Source: Akebia trifoliata (lineage: Eukaryota > Streptophyta > Magnoliopsida > Ranunculales > Lardizabalaceae). Taken from it: DNA of 64,000 nt. The translations under genes and the position numbers were made by a program. Numbering within the stretch: the stretch's first letter is position 1; each line of letters begins with the position of its first letter. Positions 20,987-31,729 of the stretch are shown in pieces. The notes beneath the pieces were generated by a model. The model was not told the origin of the DNA, did no database searches, and worked only from the letters and a program-made list of their open reading frames with translations. The stretch spans positions 15,953,443 to 16,017,442 of the forward strand of contig CM030716.1 of NCBI GenBank assembly GCA_017979445.1. Direction: 5' to 3'.

Positions 20987-22708
20987 TGAAAGTGCCCTCG
21001 ATCCGTGGGGTGTGCGGATCCGCTTTTGACCCTTGAGGTTTGGGAGTCGCCACCTAGTTATTGTGGTCTAGGAACCAAACTGACTCTAACATGGAAAAAA
21101 AGAACTAATCTACCACAAAAAATCTGAATTCGGGGATCATGTTACGGGGTTGGAAGGTGTTAGGCACCAACCCCGCCCGGCCAAAGCCGGTCTCTACTAA
21201 CTTCCCAAATATATCACATTGCTAAAAACCTAAATAAAAATAAAAAAATTACATACCTTTCCGATAGCAAGGATTTTGTTCCCTCAGATCTGACAAAAAG
21301 AGCTCCTTGTACTGTACTCCCTTACTTCGTTCTGTCTCCGGATTTGACTTCGGATCTCCTAGATCAAGGTATCTCCTTGTTTTTAGATCTAAACTCTTTA
21401 AGTTTGTTGCAGATTTGGGGGTGTTTTTGGAGGGATTTTAGGTGTTTTCTAGACTAAAATTGAAGGAGGGATGTTAGGTAAGGAGTTGGGGCTCCAAAAC
21501 TAGGGTTTATGGGGGGGCTAGGGGAGCTTCTAGACCTACTTCTCTTAGGGTTTATGATTTTTTCCCAAAATAGGGTGTGAGCACCTCTATTTATAGAATT
21601 TTTTTAAGGTTGATTTGGATAGAGTTAGTGTTTAATTAGAGTTGTGTTTTAGTTAAAATTGTTTTAGGTAGAATTGTGTTTTAATTAGAATTGTTTTAGG
21701 TAGAATTATTTTTAAGTTAGAACTCTATTAGATAGAGTTATTAATCAATTATAATTCTATTATGACTTTTGGTCTTATTTGATTGACTTTTAATATTTTG
21801 ACTTTAGTCTTAATTGATTGACTTTTAATATCTTGACTTTAGTCTTGCTTAATTGACTTTAATTTTGACTTCAGTCTCACTTGATTGACTTTAATACCTT
21901 GACTTCAGTCTTTCTTGATTTACTTTTAATTTTTGGAGAACCCCCCTCTAAAATAACTTTAATTCTTTGGACCCCCAAATGGAGGGGTCCTTAAAGAAAT
22001 ATCCCACGAACCCTCAACAATTTAACCTGAACGTCCGATTGATCGATTTTTTAGTTCCAATTTTTAAATTAATTTCATTAATGTTTCACTTTAATTATTT
22101 AATATTTTATTTATTAATTTCGAATTTTTTAATTATGAAAATTATGAAATTACCGTTTTGCCCCCGGAGAGGACTTTTCACGTTTTAAGTCAGTTTTCAA
22201 TGTTCTAGGATGTTTTAGAATCGATTTTTCATAAGGAATTCAATGAAAATATTAGTTTGTGTCATTTATGAAAATTTTTATGTGAAATGATTGTGAACTT
22301 TATGAGGGGCATTTTCGTAATTTTGTCAAATTCTGTTAAAATTGGTGAAATGATTTATTTGGTTCTGATTTGTTATTTTATGTGTTCGAGAGAGTTTTCC
22401 TAAGCGTAACGTAGGCTCTAGGGTTGTTTTGAGGTTAGGGGTATTTTGGTAATTTGATCAATTTTAGTGATTTTTATCGTGAAGCTTCTTTCTGATTTGC
22501 AAGATGATGATTTCTATGTTTCTGGGGTCGTATTTTCCTAGCGTAGCGTGGTTTCTAAGGTTTTGTCAATTCGAGATACCTCATCTGGATTTCTGAAACA
22601 TATCTGGTAACAAAATAAAGTAATAGAATACACATCCATCATTGGGAATCATTGCGATCGGATTGACGAGTTGATTAATCAGGCAAGTGAAAAAATGGGG
22701 TGTCTACA
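20987..22708 (-). mobile_element. LTR C: 3' LTR of the inverted (minus-strand) element
   Basis: In plus orientation it runs from TGAAAGTGCCCTCGATCC to GGGGTGTCTACA, 1722 bp. By eye it is almost identical to LTR D, implying a comparatively recent insertion. The TATA motif lies at 21588-21595 and the R/U5 hairpin at 21145-21175. A 73-codon frame at 21967-22188 is LTR sequence, duplicated in LTR D, and is not a gene. Confidence 0.9.
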
Positions 22709-22721
22709 GATGCCCCTCTTT
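22709..22721 (-). other. Polypurine tract of the inverted element
   Basis: On the minus strand AAAGAGGGGCATC abuts the TGTAGACA start of the 3' LTR. This is the proper tract of this family, unlike the one at 6428. Confidence 0.75.
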
Positions 22722-23067
22722 GGCAGAGGGTTGAAGCAAACTAGATAGCAAATCTATTTTGGTAGATAGTGCGATATCTGAATGCCAAAGCTAGTGACAG
22801 TTCATTTTGCAGCCTGATTTAGCAATTCGTCGGGGTGTTCGGATCCTTGAGGGTAAAGCTCTCCCCGAATTAAAAGATTGTCAAGTCCTTGAGCGAGAGC
22901 TCTCACTGACAGTGTCAGATCCTTGAATTTTAGAGAATTCTCCCTGACTAAAAAGTGCAAGTGTGTGCACTGTGTGAAATTGAGTAAAATCTGAGTAAAA
23001 CAAAACTCGAGAAAATTTGAATGATATTTGAGACAAATCTGAGCAAAAGTTGGGAGAAAGTTAAATG
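22722..23067 (-). other. 3' untranslated region next to the polypurine tract
   Basis: No coding frame. A few scattered imperfect words such as TCCTTGAG(G/C) recur at 22840-22930. Nothing further recognised. Confidence 0.4.
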
Positions 23068-24747
23068 TCCTACTCTACCTACTCTAGGTGAAAGAGTAAT
23101 AAATTTATATTTTTTTTTAGAGTCTTATTCTACCTACTCAGAGTAAAAGAGTAATGCACTAAATTTTTTTTTGGGAAGTTCTACTCGACCTACCTGGAGT
23201 GAAAGAGTAATGAACTATTTTTGTTTTTTTTTTTTGGAAGTTCTACTCTACCTACTCGGAGTGAAAGAGTAATGAACTAAGCTTTTTAGAAGTCCTACTC
23301 TACCTGCCCAGGGTGAAAGAGTAATGAACTAATTTTTTAGGAGTCCTACTCTACCTGCCTAGGGTGAAAGAGTAATGAACTAATTTTTTTTTTTGGAAAG
23401 TTCTACTCTACTCTACCTACTCGGAGTGAAAGAGTAATGAATTAAAAAAAAATTTTGGGAAGTTCTACTCTACCTACCCGGAGTGAAAGAGTAATGAACT
23501 AAGCTTTTTAGAAGTCCTACTCTACCTGCCCAGGGTGAAAGAGTAATGAACTAATTTTTTTGGGAAGTTCTACTCTACCTACTCGGAGTGAAAGAGTAAT
23601 GAACTAATTTTTTAGGAGTCCTACTCTACCTGCCCAGGGTGAAAGAGTAATGAACTAATTTTTTTTTGGAAGTTCTACTCTACCTACTCGGAGTGAAAGA
23701 GTAATGAATTAAAATTTTTTTTTGGGAAGTTCTACTCTACCTACCCGGAGTGAAAGAGTAATGAACTAAGCTTTTTAGAAGTCCTACTCTACCTGCCCAG
23801 GGTGAAAGAGTAATGAACTAATTGTTTTGAGAGGTTCTACTCTACCTACTCGGAGTGAAAGAGTAATGAACTAATTATTTTGGGAAGTTCTACTCTACCT
23901 ACTCGGAGTGAAAGAGTAATGAACTAAGCTTTTTGAGAGTCCTACTCTACCTGCCCAGGGTGAAAGAGTAATGAATTAATTATTTTGGGAAGTTCTACTC
24001 TACCTACTCGGAGTGAAAGAGTAATGAACTAATTGTTTTGGGAGTCCTACTCTACCTGCCTAGGGTGAAAGAGTAATGAACTAATTTTTTTTTGGAAGTT
24101 CTACTCTACCTACTAGGAGTGAAAGAGTAATGAACTAATTTTCTTTTTGGAAGTTCTACTCTACCTACTCGGAGTGAAAGAGTAATGAACCAAACTTTTT
24201 GAGAGTCCTACTCTACCTGCCCAGGGTGAAAGAGTAATGAACTAATTATTTTGGGAAGTTCTACTCTACCTACTCGGAGTGAAAGAGTAATGAACTAATT
24301 GTTTTGGGAATCCTACTCTACCTGCCCAGGGTGAAAGAGTAATGAATTAATTATTTTGGGAAGTTCTACTCTACCTATTCGGACTGAAAGAGTAATGAAC
24401 TAATTGTTTTGGGAGTCCTACTCTACCTGCCCAGGGAGAAAGAGTAATGAACTAATTATTTTTTTTTTTGAAGTTCTACTCTACCTACTCGGAGTTAAAG
24501 AGTAATGAACTAATTTTTTTTTGGAAGTTCTACTCTACCTACTCGGAGTGAAAGAGTAATGAACTAATTTTTTTTTTTTTTGGAAGTTCTACTCTACCTA
24601 CTCAAAGTGAAAGAGTATGAACTAATTTTTTCTGGGAAGTTCTACTCTACCTACTCGGAGTGAAAGAGTAATGAACTAATTTTTTTCTTTTTTAGGAAGT
24701 TCTATTCTACCTGCCCAGGGTGCAAGAATAATGAACTAAGCTTTGAG
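23068..24747 (-). repeat. Tandem array of about 31 units (50-57 bp) in the 3' UTR
   Basis: Each unit reads about GAAGTTCTACTCTACC, an 11-bp variable core, then AAAGAGTAATGAACTAA and a T-rich linker of variable length. Two forms dominate and often alternate: form A with core TACTCGGAGTG preceded by GAAGTT, and form B with core TGCCCAGGGTG preceded by GAGTCC. TACTCT and AGAGTA flank each core as an inverted repeat. The first three units and a few later ones (24597, 24360) are divergent. Tandem repeats in this part of the 3' UTR are known from Ogre/Tat elements. The plus-strand element would carry its equivalent beyond its truncation. Confidence 0.95.
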
Positions 24748-26050
24748 GGAACAAACGGGGGATTAACCTCGCATTTGACTTTTTTTTTAAATAAAAAGTT
24801 GGATTCTATGAAGGTCTGGTAAATATTTTAACTCTCTTTGAATCTGAGGAGTTTTCAAAATTGCTATCAAGAGGGTAACCTTTAATGCAAAGTTAACCTT
24901 ATCCTTTGGGGTTGAAATTGACCAGGCATCAGAACAAAAATGCCCCTAGTTTGACAAGGAACATTGCACTAGGGATAATTGAATATAATTTGAAAATAAA
25001 TGCCCCTAGTGTAAGGGGGGAAACTGTACTCTTTAGAAAAAGGAAGTGCCCTTGTTATGAAAGTTTGAAATCCTTGATTACCGCAAGCGCAATAAAGGTT
25101 TAACTTTTAATTTTGACTTTTTATATTGAAGATTTTGAGTCAGGCTCAAAGAAATTGGAACAAAATATTTCTTTCTGAAATTCATCATAGAATTTGTTCT
25201 TTCTCCCCATCGGTTCACTTAGGGACATAAAACTCTTCAGATCAATCATAGACGAGATACTTGTATCCACTGAGTTTATATTTGGTTCAAACTGGATATT
25301 GAAACTTGATCATTCGGACTTCTGATATTTCGGCTCGGGCTACCTTTTCAACTTCTCAACTCAACGGAGATTTTCTTTTATTTTTTGATAGCTCTAAGTT
25401 TTGCCTAGATCGCATTTTCAGGTTTTCAATCTAGCGAGCTTGCTCTAGCTTTTGCCTAGATCGCCTTTTCAGGTTTTCGATCTAGCGAGCTTACAATTTT
25501 TTCTTTTTTCCTTGCTTTGATTGTTGCCAAGGTCATCCTTTCAGATCTTCAACCTTGCGAGCTTACCTTAATTTTTGTCTAAGCCGCCCTTTTTGGGTTT
25601 TCAACTTAGCAGATTTTTTCTTCTTCTTCCCTTCTGAACTTCTGGAGTTGCTGTCTGATCATGCTTTGCTATCTTCCTTGACTTCTCGCACGGTACTTAG
25701 GAGGACTTTCATGGGTAAGCTTAGGACTAGGTATAAAAAGAAAGGGATTTTGAGGCTCAAAAACCCAAATGCCCCTTGTGTGACATTTCCTTTTAAATTA
25801 TTTTCTCTTTCCTTGAATTTTCTTCCCCACTTTGACAATTTTTTTCTTTTGAATTTTTTTTTTAGATTTTTTCTTTGTCGGGGAATCTATTTTTATTTTT
25901 TTGATGTGGTCGGGCCTGAAGTAACTTCTCAGGTTGCCTACGTACCCCAGAATTTTGGGATCAGACCAAAACGTAGTTCGAATATTCCCTCCCCTAGGTA
26001 AAGTGATCAGGCTAAGAAATAAAAGGCACAATTTTTTTTTTTTTTTGAAA
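24748..26050 (-). other. 3' untranslated region between integrase and the array
   Basis: Frames in this stretch are noncoding shadows. Two features stand out: four diverged ~60-bp repeats at 25380-25620, and the segment at 25924-25950, whose minus-strand reading is TACGTAGGCAACCTGAGAAG, a sequence I associate with the region after integrase in Tat-type elements. The region 24900-25060 carries small duplicated words (AATGCCCCTAGT). Confidence 0.5.
25380..25620 (-). repeat. Four diverged ~60-bp repeats, each with an inverted repeat
   Basis: Units share TTTTCAGGTTTTC-like centres and end in GCGAGCTT-like words. Inverted arms, in plus orientation, are: CTAGAT/ATCTAG (25405 and 25429), CTAGATCG/CGATCTAG (25456 and 25478), CAAGGT/ACCTTG (25528 and 25552), CTAAG/CTTAG (25579 and 25604). 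The arm sequences differ but pairing is kept. Confidence 0.8.
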
Positions 26051-27600
26051 AGGCTGCAAAGGGCTGAGAAAGTAGATAATGAACTGGGTAGCAGGAAAAT
26101 TGATTCGGCCAAAGATGGCCTCCTTAAATGTAGTACCATTTGATCCGGTCAAGGTTGGTTGACTTTGGTAGTTCACTTCCATCATGATCTTGAAGTCTAA
26201 CGACTTTTCCAGACAGTATTTCCTTAATGAATGAATTTCTCCAATTGGGTTCAGATTTTCTCCTATAATCGAGGAGAAGTGTTCAATTTTCTTTGAAGTC
26301 TGATAGTTAAATCTTTGACCTGTAAATGATGAGCTTTGACCTTTTTGTCAAATGCACGGGTGACTCTTCTTAGATAAGCTTGCACATGGTACAGGGCTTT
26401 AACTCGTTTTCTTCGATCAAGTTTAATTCTTCATACTGCTGACGAACCCAATCTGTTTCTAGCAAATGATTTTCCAACAAGACCCTAAGAGACGAAATTT
26501 CCATTTCAACTGGCAAGACTGCTTCCATGCCATACACTAAGGAGTAGGGAGTAGCTCCAGTAGAGGATCGAATTGAAGTTCGATATGTCCATAGCGTGAA
26601 TGATAATTTTTCTGACCAATCTCGATGTGATTGACACATTTTCCTGATGATAGTCTTGATACTCTTACTAACTGCTTCAACCGTTCCATTGATCTGAGGA
26701 CGGTAGGGGGATGATTTGTGCTTCCGGATCTTAAACTTTAAACATAGAGTAATGATTTATGCTTTGAAGTACGACCCATTATCAGAGATCAGTTCAAAAG
26801 GTACCCCCATATCGACTGATAATATGTGATTGGAAACTCAAGATGTAGTAAGGATAGTGCTGATACATTTTATAACATCTTCTTTAATTCCATCGATATA
26901 GACGAGTATCTATTCCGTGTTGAACAACACCCAAGCTTGCACCTAACACATCCTCATCAGATCACACGAACAAGTCTTTTGAAATTTCTGAGTAAATTTA
27001 TTATCCCCTCGTGTTCCTTTAGGGATAGGAGGGTTTCTATTTGAATCTCTTTAGGAAATATTTTCTGTTCCGAGGTCAATAACCTTTGTTTTCTTGATTA
27101 AACGTTGAGCCTGACTCTTATCTTCTTGCTCAAGAAAGAAATCTATCCTTGAAGTCAGATTAGTAGTTAATTCGTTAATGCGCTCAAGATATTCAAATAT
27201 TTCCTTTAGCCAATCAAATTCAAAAGGGGCAACAGACACCTCTATGACTCGACAAACTAACTCGACTCAACAGAAAAAGAGTAGACTCGATCTAAAGAAA
27301 ATATGACATTGAAAAATTGGACTCGAGCTAACTCAAATAACTCATGAAAACTCAATACAACTACCCACAATAGGCTTGATTAGGACTAAGGACTGAGACA
27401 TTACTTATAACCGACAAGACTAAAGTACTATGATCTTCAGGGAATAACTGGGCGATGTTAAGAAATTCTAAAGGATTGATTTGGCGTTGACGTTCGTTCC
27501 AACTGACTGGACTAGTAACCCTAGCTAGACAGTGGACGCTTGAGCTTAGGTACAATGATAACCCTTAAACCTCTTTGAAGGTGAATTTAACCAATTTCAG
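26051..27600 (-). pseudogene. Internally deleted gag-pol of the inverted element
   Basis: Read on the minus strand, it starts with the gag start region near 27580 (matching 14750-14850). It skips to the protease-RT linker (27239-27054; matching 18000-18160), enters the first bases of RT (27040-26960; matching 18260-18320), and then jumps to the integrase core (26810-26640) and C-terminus. The last part is the best preserved: ALWTYRTSIRSSTGATPYSLVYGMEAVLPVEMEI-like sequence at 26639-26370, where the GATPYSLVYGMEAVLP motif is typical of Tat integrase. Most of gag, protease, RT and both RNase H domains are absent. The element must have depended on proteins from relatives. Confidence 0.8.
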
Positions 27601-29989
27601 TGTCACCCCCTTGATAACATTTTAAATGAACCCTGAGATTTTATTGAATTTTGTGCACCAATCCATTAAACAATTCATCCGCTCAATGATTATTCAGAAG
27701 GAAATAATTTTATTGCACTCTTGAAAATTATTGGAAATAATGTTTTCATTTAATAAAACTTTCACAAATCTGATTATTTTTTTGCAAGTCATTTTCTTTT
27801 TAGAAAAACATATTTTGATAATTTTACAAGATCCATGCAAAAAAAAAATAGGTTTTTGGTGAAAAACATATTTCAAAAATTTTTCATGCAAAAATAGTTC
27901 TTTTGTAAATCATTTTTCCTTCATTTTCTTTTCTTTCGGAAAACATTTTCTTCTGAAAAATATTTTTTCTCTGAAAAATAGTTTGTTATTTGGAAAGTAT
28001 CTTCTCTTGGAAAATATTTTTTGGAAAACGTTTTTTCTTAGAAAACATTTTTTTTTTAGAGAATAATACTTTTTTTGGAAAACACTTCTTTTGGAAAATA
28101 TTTTTTCTAGAAAATACTTTCCCTTTGTAAACTATTTTTCTTCTTTGAAAATTTGATTTCTATTTCGATTTAAATGGCCCGGTCCATCAGGATTGTTGGA
28201 TCGAGTTGGGCTGGGTCATTTGCAAGAGATGGATTTTTTATTGGGTCGGTGCATCCATTTTGATTTTCAAAAATAACATTTTTTATCCTTGAGGACAATC
28301 ATACACTCTAATCTCATCATTCACATACATCCATTTCATCATTCACATGCATTCTGATCTCATCATTCACATACATTCATATCAATCACAAAGTCTCATA
28401 AAATTCCATTCAATGAACAACCCGTAACATCCAAGATAAGTTCGAGTCGTGACCTACTGGGAAGGTTTCTAGACTCTAAGCTTACTACGTGCAATGCATT
28501 TTTATCTAGCCACCCTTGCCCAAGCACACCTATATACCTTTCGATACGTGGTGACTTGGTTTGATATACCGTGTAGGTGATACTCTAAAACCTCAATTCA
28601 CTTCTCTGAAGTCAAAAACAGCCAGTTTGATCTCCAGTTGAGAGGTGGCGCACAATGCTGAGCAAGGGCCCACTTAAATACTTCTCGTCTAGAATAAACG
28701 TAGTCTATCCCCCTCTTATAGTAGGGTACAGCGGGGCAAGATCTTGCTTAGGCACCGGTTTTGACCAAGAAGTGCAATTGATATACTTAGACTATCTTTT
28801 ATACCTACGGGTACGAGTCAAGAGTTGTAGCTTTCATTAATGGTTTGGCATCCCACGAGGGGACCGACCACGTACTAGTACTACGTTGGCAATCGGGACA
28901 TGTGACTGTGTGGCTTACAATAGGTCAAAGGCTCAGGTCGCTTCAGCCTAGGTGCATCAACATACTTCTCAGAATCACCTGATCAGATGGTATTGATGCC
29001 CCCAGTTTGATATACCCTAAGGTACGTGACTGGAGTTGTGGGTTTCATGAATGACGTCGTATCTCCGAAGAGACCGGGCCACGCACTAGTGCCACGTTGG
29101 CTAAATGGGACGTGTAAGTGAGTAAAACATTAAACGTACATGTGGTGTGTGCAAAACAGGGTGGGGTGTGCCCGGGACCTTTTTCAAACAAATGGGCCCA
29201 TGGATCCAATCAAACCAATCATACATTTAATCAAAACCAAAAGCATTCAAATCATATGAATATTCAATTAAGATCACATTATTCCCATCACATAAGCACA
29301 TTAACATTACGATCAACATCAATCATGTATTTCAAGCAAGATCATGGTAAATTAATCAATAAATATGGCATATGATAATGATCAAACAAACATTGCAATA
29401 GGCATAATTTTTATAATTTTTAAGGTCCAATCAATGATCACTTTTGGGTGATCCAAAATAAATCAAGATTCCAATAGGTGTTAAATGGATGATAGAATGA
29501 CAATGGTTGAGATGAGCTCACTCTCAAGAACATTAATTGTGCCAACATTAGATAAATTCAGATTTTCTGTGAATTAGGAAAATACAATCTGAACTTGCAT
29601 CGATGATATCTAAGGCTCCCGATAACGAAATCGAGTGAACTCAAGTTCTAAATTAATCTACTCGATGAGATCTACATTTTATTAAGAGGCTCCCAGACTT
29701 AATTCTTACTAAAATATTCTCTAAAAGTGTTTTAATATTTCTGTCCAACCTTCATCATTCCATCATTTTCATAGGTCAATTTGAATCTTTCATTATTTAG
29801 GGGTCATCAAAAAGTGATCCTTAATTGGAGAAAAAAAAAATGCAATACCCAAAATCATCTACAATCAAGATAAAAAAATAAATAAATAGAAAAAATAAAT
29901 AAAATAAATCCAACTAAATAATAAAAAAAAACTAGGTCATCTTGGCAATGCTCCCATACTTAGGGTTTTTCAAGTTTGATCCTCAATAG
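27601..29989 (-). other. 5' leader of the inverted element
   Basis: Aligns with the leader of the plus-strand element at both ends, including the 24-bp repeat (28310-28385), the TTTTCCNGAAAA-like series (27890-28140) and the ~210-bp modules (28480-29150). It lacks the extra 1.8 kb segment and recognisable ORF1 coding sequence. No coding frame seen. Confidence 0.65.
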
Positions 29990-30007
29990 TCCCCAGCGGA
30001 GTCGCCA
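29990..30007 (-). other. Primer binding site of the inverted element (tRNA-Arg type)
   Basis: The minus strand reads TGGCGACTCCGCTGGGGA one base inside LTR D, complementary to the 3' end of plant tRNA-Arg as in other Tat/Ogre elements. Confidence 0.9.
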
Positions 30008-30008
30008 C

Positions 30009-31729
30009 TGAAAGCGCCCTCGATCCGCGGGGTGCGCGGATCCGCTTTTGACCCTTGAGGTTTGGGAGTCGCCACCTAGTTATTGTGGTCTAGGAACCAA
30101 ACTGACTCTAACATGGAAAAAAAGAACTAATCTACCACAAAAAATCTGAATTCGGGGATCATGTTACGGGGTTGGAAAGTGTTAAGCACCAACCCCGCCC
30201 GGCCAAAGCCGGTCTCTACTAACTTCCCAAATATATCACATTGCTAAAAACCTAGATAAAAATAAAAAAATTACTTACCTTTCCGATAGCAAGGATTTTG
30301 TTCCCTCAGATCTGACAAAAAGAGCTCCTTGTATTGTACTCCCTTGCTTCATTCTTTCTTCAGATTTGACTTCGGATCTCCTAGATCAAGGTATCTCATT
30401 GTTTTTGGATCTGAACTCTTCAAGTTTGTTGCGGATTTGGGAGTGTTTTTGGAGGGATTTTAGGTGTTTTCTAGACTAAAATTGAAGGAGGGATGTTAGG
30501 TAAGGAGTTGGGGCTCCAAAACTAGGGTTTATGGGGGGCTAGGGGAGCTTCTAGACCTACTTCTCTTAGGGTTTATGATTTTTTCCCAAAATAGGGTGTG
30601 AGCACCTCTATTTATAGAATTTTTTTAAGGTTGATTTGGATAGAGTTAGTGTTTAATTAGAGTTGTGTTTTAGTTAAAATTGTTTTAGGTAGAATTGTGT
30701 TTTAATTAGAATTGTTTTAGGTAGAATTGTTTTTAAGTTAGAACTCTATTAGATAGAGTTATTAATCAATTATAATTCTATTATGACTTCTGGTCTTATT
30801 TGATTGACTTTTAATGTTTTGACTTTAGTCTTAATTGATTGACTTTTAATATCTTGACTTTAGTCTTGCTTAATTGACTTTAATTTTGACTTCAGTCTCA
30901 CTTGATTGACTTTAATACCTTGACTTCAGTCTTTCTTGATTTACTTTTAATTTTTGGAGAACCCCCCTCTAAAATATTTTTAATTCTTTGGACCCCCAAA
31001 TGGAGGGATCCTTAAAGAAATATCCCACGAACCCTCAACAATTTTACCTGAACGTCCGATTGATCGATTTTTTAGTTCCAATTTTTAAATTAATTTCATT
31101 AATGTTTTACTTTAATTATTTAATATTTTATTTATTAATTTCGAATTTTTTAATTATGAAAATTGTGAAATTACCGTTTTGCCCCCGGAGAGGACTTTTC
31201 ACGTTTTAAGTCAGTTTTCAATGTTCTAGGATGTTTTAGAATCGATTTTTCATAAGGAATTCAATGGAAATATTAGTTTGTGTCATTTATAAAAATTTTT
31301 ATGTGAAATGATTGTGAACTTTATGAGGGGCATTTTCGTAATTTTGTCAAATCCTGTTAAAATTGGTGAAATGATTTATTTGATTCTGATTTGTTATTTT
31401 ATGTGTTCGAGAGAGTTTTCCTAAGCGTAACGTAGGCTCTAGGGTTGTTTTGAGGTTAGGGGTATTTTGGTAATTTGGTCAATTTTAGTGATTTTTATCG
31501 TGAAGCTTCTTTCTGATTTGCAAGATGATGATTTCTATGTTTCTGGGGTCGTATTTTCCTAGCGTAGCGTGGTTTCTAAGGTTTTGTCAATTCGAGGTAC
31601 CTCATCCGGATTTCTAAAACATATCTGGTAACAAAATAAAGCAATAGAATACACATCCATCATTGGGAATCATTGCGATCGGGTTGACGAGTTGATTAAT
31701 CAGGCGAGTGCAAAAATGGGGTGTCTACA
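30009..31729 (-). mobile_element. LTR D: 5' LTR of the inverted element
   Basis: TGAAAGCGCCCTCGATCC...GGGTGTCTACA in plus orientation, 1721 bp, nearly identical to LTR C. TATA motif at 30609-30616. R/U5 hairpin 30167-30197. A perfect 8-bp palindrome GATCCGCG/CGCGGATC lies 11 bp inside the U5 end. The base right of it (31730) does not repeat the sequence left of LTR C, so no target duplication is preserved. Confidence 0.9.

Larger units (their letters stand above)
20987..31729 (-). mobile_element. Complete-ended, non-autonomous Tat/Ogre-family element (10.7 kb)
   Basis: Two LTRs, a primer site and a polypurine tract in consistent order on the minus strand define the unit. It carries remnants of gag, the RT start and integrase only, plus a large 3' UTR with two tandem arrays. 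It is a relative, in inverted orientation, of the element at 6449-20986. Confidence 0.85.

Noticed and set aside
21967..22188. Open frame of 73 codons repeated almost exactly at 30988-31209
   Set aside because: Both lie in the LTRs of the same element; the duplication is the LTR pair, not a gene family.
23068..24747. CRISPR-like array
   Set aside because: Units are contiguous with T-rich linkers instead of unique spacers, and the array lies in a plant retrotransposon 3' UTR.
25555..26139. Frames of 113-148 codons on both strands with F- and K-rich composition
   Set aside because: T-rich 3' untranslated sequence of the inverted element; no motif and no conservation pattern.
29990..30007. Possible tRNA-Arg gene
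   Set aside because: Only the 3'-end complement is present (primer site); no cloverleaf or internal promoter boxes.
20987..31729. Interpretation as a simple recent insertion into the plus-strand element
   Set aside because: No target duplication, and the interrupted integrase does not resume at 31730, so a rearrangement is also needed.
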